From Apoda limacodes (taxonomy: Eukaryota; Arthropoda; Insecta; Lepidoptera; Limacodidae): 64,000 bases of DNA. The stretch is from positions 4,593,001 through 4,657,000 of the forward strand of contig OX291547.1 in assembly GCA_946406115.1 (NCBI GenBank), given 5' to 3'. Made by a program: the position numbers and the translations under genes. Of the stretch, positions 55,019 through 64,000 are shown piece after piece. The first letter of the stretch is position 1; each line of letters starts with the position of its first letter. The notes below the pieces were generated by a model. That model ran no database searches. It was not told the origin of the DNA and saw only the letters and a program-made list of their open reading frames with translations.

Positions 55019-56079
55019 ACCACGGCGGTACCAGGCATAACACTTCGCCTGGCAGGAGTCTCCTCTTTGCCGCCGCTTCCTAAAGGTACCACATCAGTGG
55101 CATAAATTAGAAGTACTCTGATATGTTCTTCGAAAAAGGAGATCTCACCTTATTGACTCATTTCGCTTCGAAGCGATGTCTATAGGCTGTTTTCCAAGGT
55201 CGTTACGAATTGTCAAACAGAGGTTTGACTAATTTTAGCCTCCCCAACAATTGCATTCCGAAAAGGCTTTAGTACCAAGGACAACACACATACGCTCCGC
55301 TTAATTACTATCGGTACGGTATATACCTTAGTGCCTAAAGACGATAGGAAACAATTAATGTGTGTTGCCAGTGATGATTTGCACACTACAGAAACTTGGT
55401 CTTTATAACTGTGGGAGTCTGTAATAATATTAGTGTGCTATGGAAAGAGGTAACCTGGGTGTTTCTTTGCACGATAAAAACTGGGAATCAGGAAATTTGC
55501 AAAAGAATCAAACTTATCATACCAAATAAGTTTATTGGTGTATAAGTGGGTATAAGGTATAAGGTATAGGTAGGTAAGGTGTATAAGGTCACATTGCTCG
55601 TCGAACTGATAAGTAAACCGATGTATAAAAAAGTCTGAGGTGTGGTGACAACAGATTGAAGGACGCAGCTTGGGAAGTCATCGTAACTGTTGACCAGGCA
55701 ATCTGTTTAGAGCCGCAGGCAGCCGATGGGTGCAGGTAGCTCAGGACAGGTCGTTGTATGAGGGAAGCCTACGTTCAGCAATGGACGTACCGAAAACGAT
55801 ATCCTAAACAATATGCGGGCAAAGTCGCGGGCTAAACTAAACACAGAACCTTGCGTAAATACAAACAAAACAACACGACCTTAGTAAAACCCAACAGAAT
55901 CGAGTTCTTAGGTGACGTCGCACAGCAATAAAATTTAAATTACGTAATTGTAGCAACTTAATTTACCGAAATTTGGCTGCTTCCTAGAATTACGATTGTT
56001 TATGAATTTGCATCTTTTCCTTGAGAATAATTTGCAAAATTTCAATGTCCGCAGCGTAGGTGGCGGCCTCGCAGCGACC
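55019..56079. other. intergenic, upstream of gene C2
   Basis: No gene-like frame. Contains 'cagcaatggacgtaccg' near 55778 and short 'ggtataaggt' repeats at 55550-55590. Confidence 0.4.
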
Positions 56080-56086
56080 TATATAA
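56080..56086 (+). promoter_or_regulatory. TATA box of gene C2
   Basis: TATATAA, 58 bp before the ATG. Confidence 0.7.
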
Positions 56087-56137
56087 CAGTTTTGTCCCAC
56101 AACAATCAACCAAATCTTAAAGAATAACACGAAAAAG

Positions 56138-59100
56138 ATGGCAAGTCTTTATTTATTGGCCCTTGCTGTTATACTTATTGGATTGTTGGCCCCAGCTTTT
56201 ACAGAAGGTCAGTTTTTTTTTTAAGATGATTAAGAGGGTTGTCATACATAATACTGATTTTAAACGTTGTAAATAAGTAGGTAAATAAAGTAGGTTAGTA
56301 CGTTTTAGTTTTGGAAATATTAAATAGAAAAGGGTGTATGCCTGATCTTTTATATTTTGTTAATCAATAGACAACTTTGCCGTACATCGATAAAAAAAAA
56401 TCGTTATGATAAAACAATATTTATTTAGCAAGAAAAATAGCTACCTATATTGATGTTACATTGTTGATACATAGAGACCAAGCCATGTTTCATCTTGACA
56501 AGGCATGCCAAATTATAGCTTACTAACCTTTGCCAGCGTATCCACCCGCCCTGAATTCGGTTATCGGCGTGTATCTCCTTAATTATACTAATGAATTTTG
56601 CTATAGCAAGCTAAAGCTGCATCCATTGTTTTTTTAACTCTGTTATAGTTATTCCCGCTGGAACTTTTAAATTTTTCAAGATAAAAAGTAGCCTATATGC
56701 TATTTCAGGACCTAACCTATATGTATGCCAAATTTCATCCCGATGCGTCCAGTTGTTAAAGCGTTATTGAGTAACAAACATTCATCCAGACAAACAAAAA
56801 ATTTAAGTGTAACTGAAATTAGCTATTAATTTCACGGTAAAATATTAATTGTCAAAATAAAATTGTTTATTTACAGGCAAGGTATTCGTTTACTGTATGA
56901 AAGTATCGATTCACACGCATTTTTTGGAGTTTGTATATATTTGAAAAGATTAATATTAAGTTCTCTTACGGTTATAGGTATCTTATTAAAAAACAATTTT
57001 GACATAAAGTTACAGTTTTTAGGGTTCCGTAGTCAGGTAAGAAACCGTTACCCCGACTGCCAGCTAAATAGCTGTTCTTGGGTGTGTGCAAAACCATAAT
57101 GGGAATAGCAAATATAAAACAAAATTAAAAGGAAAACTATCATAACTAAGTAGGCTTTACAAGTTAATGAGTAATAGTCGACCAACTTAAAAATGTGTAA
57201 ATCAGATAAGTAAAACTTTCGAACAAATCCATCAAAACGTACTTAGATGAGGTTGGTACTTGTGTAAATACAAAACTAATATCACATACTAAATTAATAA
57301 CAATATTTAGGTTCGAATTTGGGCGTGGTGCTTGGCGGTAAAGGGTACAAAATTAATAACCTAGTTGCTCTATCGTAAAAACAGTAACACATATATAATC
57401 TTGCAGTGATGTGATAGTGTGTGTAAGCTCTAAAGTATAACAATAAATAACAAAAACCGGCCAAATATGAGACGGGCCCGACCCATTTACCATCTTAAGT
57501 CACCGTTACGGTGCCGTCTAGTTATTATAAAGCGAAACAGTAAAAATATTATCTTGTTAGAAACGATTCAAAGTTACATAACATAGGGCTTGGTCAGTAA
57601 TTGGATGGGTGACCGTTTAGCACCACACTTTTTGTTTTTGTTTGTAGATTACGTCAATGGTGGTAGGTACAGGACTCTCGGTGGGCGAGTCCGACTCGCA
57701 CTTGGTCGGTTTTTTTTTAATTAGTAAAAAAACATTAGTAGAACCTAAATCAAATCCAACAAAAGTGGTATTTTTAACGCAATGTATATTTCATTTCTAT
57801 GGATTTCGAACTAGAATTGTTAGCAACAACTTTATAGTCCGTGAGCCAGCAACAGGTTTTCCTTACCAATTTCCTCTCAAGCGATAACTGGTAAAATGCT
57901 TCAGAGGGTTTTATTATGCAGCATGGTGAACCTCAGTTGCCGCTCCGTGGGGGGGTGGGGCAGCGGCAGCCTCTCAATCACGTAAAAAAAACGTTGTTTT
58001 CGATCATTTCCTCCCGGCTGAAAATGTGTTAAATGATAGTTATCGCAATTATTCGAAGATAAAAAAAAAGTCAGCTGGCCGTACCGTGGTGGATTATGCG
58101 TCAGCTAGTCACACGAACATGCAAAAAAACTTTTCCATCAATGATATTTCCACTCACTTGTAAATGTGTCAGATGATAGTTTACATGAAATTTTGAATAA
58201 ATAACGACGACCTTTCCACCAACATGTTCGTGTGACCAGCTGACGTATAATCCACCACGGTACGGCCAGCTGAAGCTTTTATTTATTCAAAATTTGCAAG
58301 TAAACTATCATCTGACACATTTTTCAAGTGAGAGGAAATCACTGAATGAAAAAAATTTTTTTGCATGTTCGTGTGACCAGCTGACGTATAATCCACCACG
58401 GTACGGTCAGCTGACTTTTATTTATCTTAAAATAATTGCGTTAACTATCATTTAACAAATTTTCAGTCGGGAGGAAATGATTGAAAACATTTTTTTTACG
58501 TGATTGAGAGGCTGCCGCTGCCCCACCCACCCACAGAGCGGCAGCTGACGTTCACCATGCTGCAGAATACAACTCTCTGAAGCATTTCACGAGTTATCGC
58601 TTGAGAGGAAATGACTAACAAATTATACTATCTGGTTCACGGACTATTACGTAATCGACACACGGGTCAGAAAAGTTTGTTGCATTATACGTTAATGCAT
58701 AGTGTAAACGTACAGCTTGACAGTCCTATTAAGAGTCTAACCAAAGCCAAGTGACACTTTTTTAAATGGTAAAAAAAAAAAAATTTTAGTCATTATTTTA
58801 GGTTAAAAATTTAACCCTATATAGAAGAATGTATATATATTAAATGGCTTGTCTTGCCAAAAACGCGGAAGCACTCATTTGCCTCGATAGAAAAAAAAAC
58901 TGTAAAATACCTAAAAATTTTTACCAAATTACCTCTAAGTTTTTAACTGCTATTCGTTAACGTATGACATTAAAATTCATAATAATAGCTAGCTAACTAG
59001 TTAGTCCATGGTTGTTTCTACTGAAATTTTAAAATCTAATAAGTTTTCAAATGTAAATGCAAATTGTAAATACCTAAAAACGGATTTGATGCTCACGTTC

Positions 59101-59896
59101 AATTATACTGAAAAGCGCTGTGGTCTTTTGTCTCACTCAAGTGCACGTGATATTAGATAGCCTAGTTTCAAACTCACATACGTGGTAGACGGGTTACTCC
59201 TGAAATTTCTAGTCATGGTACCGGGTCTTAAGTATAATCAGTATTTTTTGTGAAACTACGTTTCTGAAAACATTATTTTCATTAATTTCAGAAGTTTCGC
59301 CAGCCAGTGACACTGAAGTGTCCCCACGGCATTTTTTTAAGAAAAGAAAATGTAAATTTGGAGGCTGTGGTGGCGGAGCTAATTTTGGGGGATATCAGGG
59401 TGGATATGCTGGTTACCCTGCTCAGTACCCACCTATAAATATTGGAATCAGCCAGTCTCAGTCATCCGCTAGCGCTGGAGGCGGTGGATTTGGTAGTGGA
59501 TACTATCCTAACAATTACCAGTATAATGGTAACCCCAACCCTGGATATTGGCAACGACCTGGAGGATTTAACAGACCAGGGTACTATGAAAATGGCCAAG
59601 GTTCTTACAACAATCAGTTTAACGGGAATTACTACGGACCTAGTGGTCATATTGGCTACCCTGGTGGGGGATGGAATGGTCATCAAAGGCCCTTTGGATC
59701 TTTCTACGATACTGTAGATGGGGATGACGATATTTATTCTGACGCTGAAGACAGGGATAGGGAAATATATAATGATTATGTGCAAGGGTACTCCAATATA
59801 TTTGACGATGCTTTGGACGTGTTCGCGAGGTCTGGATCGGCGGCTTCAGCGAAGTCTTCAGGACAAAAGAGTTCCGACGTTAAGGCTAAAAGCTAA
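56138..59896 (+). CDS. gene C2: secreted Gly/Tyr/Asn-rich protein
   Basis: Exons 56138-56207 and 59292-59896; phase-1 intron of 3084 bp, by far the longest of the six. The 224-aa product has a leader MASLYLLALAVILIGLLAPA, then 'SPRHFFKKRKC' (basic cluster), CKFGGC, and a Gly/Tyr/Asn/Pro-rich middle with 'INIGISQSQSSASAGG' and 'YNGNPNPGYW'. 'GHQRPFGSFYDT' follows, then an acidic segment (GDDDIYSDAED) and a Ser/Ala/Lys end. It is the paralogue of gene C1. The frame could be read from a GTG at 59318, but the acceptor at 59291 and the leader exon make that unnecessary. The intron hosts a palindromic element and a 5S-like SINE. Function unknown; secretion predicted. Confidence 0.82.
56520..56800 (+). 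repeat. decayed interspersed repeat in gene C2 intron
   Basis: 'cacccgccctgaattcggttatcgg', 'aaaaagtagcctatatgc' and 'tttcatcccgatgcgtccagttgttaaagcg' form an abundant lepidopteran repeat, related at its start to 27900-27930. Confidence 0.55.
57583..57650 (+). mobile_element. 5S-like SINE remnant in gene C2 intron
   Basis: 'gggcttggtcagtaattg' followed by 'gatgggtgaccg' matches the 5S rRNA internal control region as I remember it, then 'ttttgtttttgtttg'. The 5' part of 5S is missing. Same family as 27245-27312. Confidence 0.6.
57834..58647. mobile_element. 814-bp near-palindromic foldback element in gene C2 intron
   Basis: From 'atagtcc' at 57834 to 'ggactat' at 58647 the two halves are reverse complements around 58241, with small indels. 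Paired landmarks include 'cctctcaagcgataact', 'gcagcatggtgaac', 'gtggggcagcggcagcctct' and 'gtaccgtggtggattat'. The block 'ccagctgacgtataatcc' with 'accacggtacgg' occurs three times (about 58075-58110 inverted, 58228-58265, 58377-58410). No coding. A foldback or MITE-type transposon is inferred. Confidence 0.85.
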
Positions 59897-60590
59897 CTAA
59901 GTATGAGCTAACATGATAAATTATTATTATATTTTCAACACACTTGCTCGTAAAATGGCTCGTATTGCACCGCTTTATGGTTTACATTACGGCCTACAAA
60001 ACACGCATGCGTTTTATATTTTATTTTTTATATTCAGCAAAATAAAGGCTGTTGGCGGAATTGCTAGACAGTGCGTTTTCTACCACGCAAAAAAATCTTC
60101 GAGTCGTTTTTCTTAAATATTCGTTTGTCTAGCATAATGTAATCAGTTGATTTTAAAATTTTCCACGCAAGTGTGTTGAAAAATTTCGTATGGAACACGT
60201 AAGCACTGGCCATTACACGCTCGGTTACATGACCCACTTGGCTCGATCTGCAATCATACCCCTTGTGTAGCGACTAACATAGTTCACTTGTACTATAGTG
60301 TATCATAATAGTTTTATTTAGTATTTATTACCGATTATTATTACCAAAGTAACAATAAAAATGTTTGAAATTTGAGAGGTGAAAACGAAAAATGATTTAT
60401 TTTATTTGAGGCCTAAATTCCACTTTCCACTACATTTTGCAGGATTCAATTGGAAATTATTTATCGTGTAGTCCAAGTTTATTTAATAGTTATTTTTTAT
60501 TTTTAAAAGCTTTATATTACCTTTCAATGTTTGTAAGTTGTCCGTTTCAAAATTTGCAATCCATTTCTAGAGCACTTCCTGGGATTCTAT
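59897..60590. other. 3' flank of gene C2
   Basis: AATAAA at 60041-60046 is the nearest canonical poly(A) signal, 145 bp after the stop. No further gene is visible. Confidence 0.4.
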
Positions 60591-60920
60591 TGAGCTGAAA
60601 TTTAGCATACCTAAGTAATCTAGGTGCCAATGCAATATAATGGTACCATAGAGCTGGTCTGATGATATAGCCATAAGGTGGCCATGGGAACTTCTCCATT
60701 ACGCAACTAAACCTTGTCGTATTTGGGCTCGTTAGATTTGTCTGGAATCGTACTATAGACCTGGATAGTATCCAGCGTCTGATGATGTAGCTGGAAGGTG
60801 ATGGTGCAGGATCTATTCAACTACACAAGATAATACAGTTGTGTTTGGTCTCTATGGATTTGTCTCGACAAGTACTATAGTCCTAGTTGGTGTCCTTGGT
60901 CTGATAAAGCCTTAATCAAA
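60591..60920 (+). repeat. interspersed repeat, internal period about 125 bp
   Basis: 'gagctggtctgatgata', 'gcgtctgatgatgtagctgg' and 'ttggtctgat' start successive units, with 'gtcgtatttgggctcgttagatttgtct' in unit 1 and 'gtgtttggtctctatggatttgtct' in unit 2. Related to 38290-38510. Confidence 0.6.
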
Positions 60921-62239
60921 ATGTATTTTTTATATTTAAGATTTTATTTCCTACACACTTTGGCACTATTATGTGCCTTTCAATATTTCTTTCAAGTACA
61001 ATTCTAATAACTAGATAGATAACAAAACTTGGGAGCCCTCGTAATCAAGAAGTCAATTTCAGCTTTTAAATAATTTAGCCTATAATATTATGTATTTATT
61101 ACTAGTCTACTCTTTACAACCAACCATAAATATATAAATGCAGCCTACTGATGCATATATTCAACGGAAATAGTTATTTATGATATTAGTGAGGTTAGTT
61201 GGTAATTACAAAATAGTAAACACAATTTTGTAAATACCATTCCGCTCGAATGTCATATGACGTTTTTCAACAAATATGTGAGAAAACAGTATAATTTAAA
61301 GGTAATTAAATAAACTTTTTCAATCGACTGGTTTTAAAAGCATATAAGAAATTAAACAGATAGGTCATTACTTATAGAAATTAATAGTAAAATTTAAACA
61401 ATTATTGAAATTTAGTTAAACTTGCGGCTTTGGAAGCATAACTGACTGACTGTCATTTTTAATTTCTCATGTATCATGTTGAACGGGAGAATGAGGCGTA
61501 AAGAACTACATCTTTCGTCTGTTTTGCTTTAAGCGAGTCAAACGTATAGATTAAAAGCACTTCCAAGAAGGTTCGATCAAAATAAAAAAAAAACCGTTAA
61601 AGTAACTCGCTTGTTTTAATTTAATTTCAAATAAAAATATATTGTCATGCTCTAAGTAGCCAACATATACCTAGTTAAAGATACGTGTTAAAATAGTCTT
61701 ACACTTAGGTGCATACATCTAAAGAAGACAGCGATAGAACTTAACTACGGTATATGTATATTCGTGTTAAACGAGTTTAGCATGCATGCTGCAACAACCA
61801 ACGCGCCCAGAGTTTGTACACAAGCGGAGCGGGTACGGCCCGCTGTGAGCGGGAAGTGGAATTATGAGTTAATGTTACTGTAATAGTTCACCCTACAGGC
61901 CCAGAATGCATGGAGAATGTTATAAATATCTATCTTGGAATCTTGGTATCTTGGTATCTTGGAATCTTGGAAAATTAAAAATAATAATAGCTTGCTATAA
62001 CAAACTTCTTTTGTATAATCAAGAGTTTCCGTAAAAATCTCACGCTGATAACTTAATTTAGAGCGGGCAGAGTTTAGGAGTACATTATATTTAGGTTTTT
62101 TGAAATAGGTTTATTTAGGTTTAGTAGGTTCTACAAAACTTAGTTAAAATATACTACAAAATAAATCATAATAAACAAATATTTTTGGAAACTACACACA
62201 GTGCTATAGTCCCAAAACAAGCAAACCTTTTTTTGAAAC
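60921..62239. other. intergenic, one short simple repeat
   Basis: 'atcttgga/atcttggt' units repeat at 61931-61972. No gene seen. Confidence 0.4.
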
Positions 62240-62385
62240 TGCATACATATATATAATACATAGGAAGCATCCAGTCCCAAGACAAACACAAATATTGTTC
62301 ACATAAATGTTTGTCGTGTGCGGGAATCGAACCTGCGCCCCTTCATTCAGCAGTCCAATCACCCACTAAACCACGGAGCCGACTA
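62240..62385 (-). mobile_element. tRNA-headed SINE, antisense copy
   Basis: On the minus strand: 'ggctccgtggtttagtgg' (A-box-like), 'gcaggttcgattcccgcac' (B-box-like), then 'aacatttatgtgaac' and 'tttgtcttgggactgg'. Same family and orientation as 165-297. Confidence 0.65.
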
Positions 62386-62734
62386 TAAAGAAAGAATAAA
62401 TTGTAATAGGCTTCTTAATTTTAGCTATCGACTCACTCACGGTCTGATTTGGAATTGCGTAAGTAACAAAATCTTAAATCAGTGCCACTATGAGAAGTAA
62501 TGGATTTCGGTAAAATAAATCTAACGTTTGTAAAAACTATTAAATTCCATAAAATATCAACTTTTTACAACATTTCTCCTATTATTTTTCTTGTCCTTGC
62601 CCAAAAAAAAAAAACAACAGTAAAATAAGAGACGCTTGTACGGTAATAGTAATTACCATTTTTAAATTGGTAAACATTATTACTTGTAAATTGATAACAT
62701 AGAACTCGGTTCTGGATTACCTTATACTAGCGAA
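62386..62734. other. intergenic, no gene seen
   Basis: AT-rich with an A run near 62606. Nothing supportable. Confidence 0.35.
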
Positions 62735-63400
62735 GTAAAAGTGTTGAAGTATAAGTATAAGAAAATAGGTTTTACTTTTGAATGTGAAGTGTGTTAAAGT
62801 CTTCGTATAGGAAAATTGGTTCTTTGTTTTATACTACTAAGGTGGCAAACAACCCTCCGGATTGCCTTAAGATTGACATAAGCGCGTTGAAGTCTTTTGT
62901 GTATGCACAATAGGTTTACATTAACATCGACATAAGCGCGTTGAAGTCTTTTGTATAGGAAAAAAGGATTACCTTAGAATCGATAGAAGCGCGTTGGAGT
63001 ATTTTTTATAGGGAAATGGGATAACCGTACGGTCAACATAAACGCGTTAAATTCTTTTGCACAGGAAAATTGGATATCTTTAAAATCTACGTTTTTTGTG
63101 TAAGAAAATAGTTTTTATCTTTTAATCGATCGAAACGTGTTGAAGTTTTTATACAAGACAATATTACCTTCGGATATAAGCGCGTTAAAGTCTATTGTAT
63201 AGGAAAATGGCATGACTTAGAATTCACAAACGCGCGTTTAAGGGTTTTAAATAGGAAAGTGGGTCTGCCTTACGATCTAATTCAACGCGTAGAAGTCTTT
63301 TGTGTAAAAAATATAAGATAATTTTATATAGAAATATGGTTCTGCCTTACGATCTTATAATTAGATTCTTACTCAAAGCGTAAAAGTATTTTGTGTAAAA
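62735..63400. repeat. degenerate minisatellite, period about 53 bp
   Basis: 'agcgcgttgaagtcttttgt' and variants begin at 62881, 62935, 62988 and 63041, then more loosely near 63128, 63178, 63230, 63282 and 63375. Each is followed by 'ataggaaaat.gg' and 'ttacctta.aatcga'. A 30-bp LINE tail remnant interrupts it at about 62838-62866. Non-coding, old array. Confidence 0.75.
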
Positions 63401-64000
63401 AAAATTTAGGCATTACCTGATGATCAAAATTACTGCATTGTAATTTTTGTGAACCACACGCAATTCTGATCGTATATGATTTTTATAATTTGACCTGCTG
63501 ACAGAAGCATAGTAAATTAGTTTGTGGTAAGTAAGAAATGTCGCAATCTTTTGTTACTGTATGTCACAAGTCGCTACGCTTATCACAATGGTCGACAATT
63601 AAATGAATGGGGATTTGAAACCACACACCTACTTAGCTACCGTGTTATGCAAGTGACGCTAGTTAAGCGCAATTCTGCGCATTTACGCTAAAAGTAAACA
63701 TTGAAATATTTAAATATTGAAATTTAATTCCTGTATATGTGGCATTTTTTAACATACTCGTACTTAAAAAAAGTCGTAGATTCTCAATTCTGATGTATCT
63801 AATACCTTTAAACCAGCAATTCTTGTATAAATGTATATATATAAATATATATCTACTTATAATCTGAATTTTGGAAACGGCTCCATCAATTTTCATGAAT
63901 TTTAGTATGCGGGGGTTTCGGGGGCGATAAATCGATCTAGCTAGGTTTTATTTTTAGAAAACGTCGTTTTATCCGTGTTTTCTGGCAGTGATAAACTGAA
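63401..64000. other. intergenic, no gene seen
   Basis: AT-rich to the end of the window. The minus-strand frame at 63663-63896 has no domain or exon context. Confidence 0.35.

Noticed and set aside
56863..57099. internal exon or gene in the C2 intron
   Set aside because: Low-complexity-free but anonymous frame, no donor in phase, and repeat-like 'agggttccgtagtcag' inside.

Overview
The window is AT-rich, intron-containing animal DNA, most likely from a moth or butterfly. The evidence for Lepidoptera is the repeat load: many 5'-truncated copies of one non-LTR retrotransposon whose 3' end carries the 'ccttaccatcaggcgg...tttgccacctta' signature common in lepidopteran genomes, several tRNA-headed SINEs, a 5S-like SINE remnant and a Ty3/gypsy element. 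No rRNA, CRISPR, operon or prokaryotic signal is present. I cannot name the species.

The host genes are six small two-exon genes at about 10.3, 19.1, 27.7 (minus strand), 36.5, 46.1 and 56.1 kb, with starts spaced 8.6 to 10.0 kb apart. Each has a TATA box 48-65 bp before the ATG, a 58-73 nt first exon encoding little more than a signal peptide, one phase-1 intron, and one large terminal exon encoding a low-complexity secreted protein. They form three related pairs: two Gly/Ser/Gln-rich proteins of 402 and 344 aa (type A), two Pro/Gln/Ser-rich proteins of 143 and 155 aa (type B), and two Gly/Tyr/Asn-rich proteins of 174 and 224 aa (type C). Types A and B share an R-x-x-R site followed by Ser-Pro, a proline run, and a C-terminal module: CxxC, then A-[IL]-S-N-A-[QK]-S-x-[ST]-G-[DS]-A-V. 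The order A-B-A(inverted)-B-C-C suggests block duplication. Conserved ends around a fast-changing low-complexity middle recall silk, glue or eggshell structural proteins, but I do not recognise the family; this cluster is the main candidate for an undescribed system. The 3' part of the first type A gene is also tandemly duplicated as a pseudogene.

Mobile DNA fills much of the rest. At 1.7-6.35 kb is a complete Ty3/gypsy retrotransposon with apparently identical 298-bp LTRs, a 4-bp target duplication, a tRNA-Trp-type primer site, an open gag and an open pol. Gag and pol are joined by a textbook -1 frameshift signal (GGGAAAC, 6-nt spacer, potential H-type pseudoknot). At 30.8-34.8 kb is a decayed pogo-like DNA transposon with TA duplications and a LINE tail nested in its 5' end. 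LINE reverse-transcriptase remnants lie at 13.6-15.7, 34.9-35.9, 51.0-52.25 and 54.3-55.0 kb (the last with an 11-bp target duplication), plus many short 3' fragments. Non-autonomous elements include an 814-bp near-palindrome inside the last gene's intron, a 1.4-kb element with about 165-bp inverted ends, and two copies of a SINE with a well-formed tRNA-like head. Tandem arrays have units of 104, 13, 30, 244 and about 53 bp. The remaining intergenic sequence shows no supportable gene.
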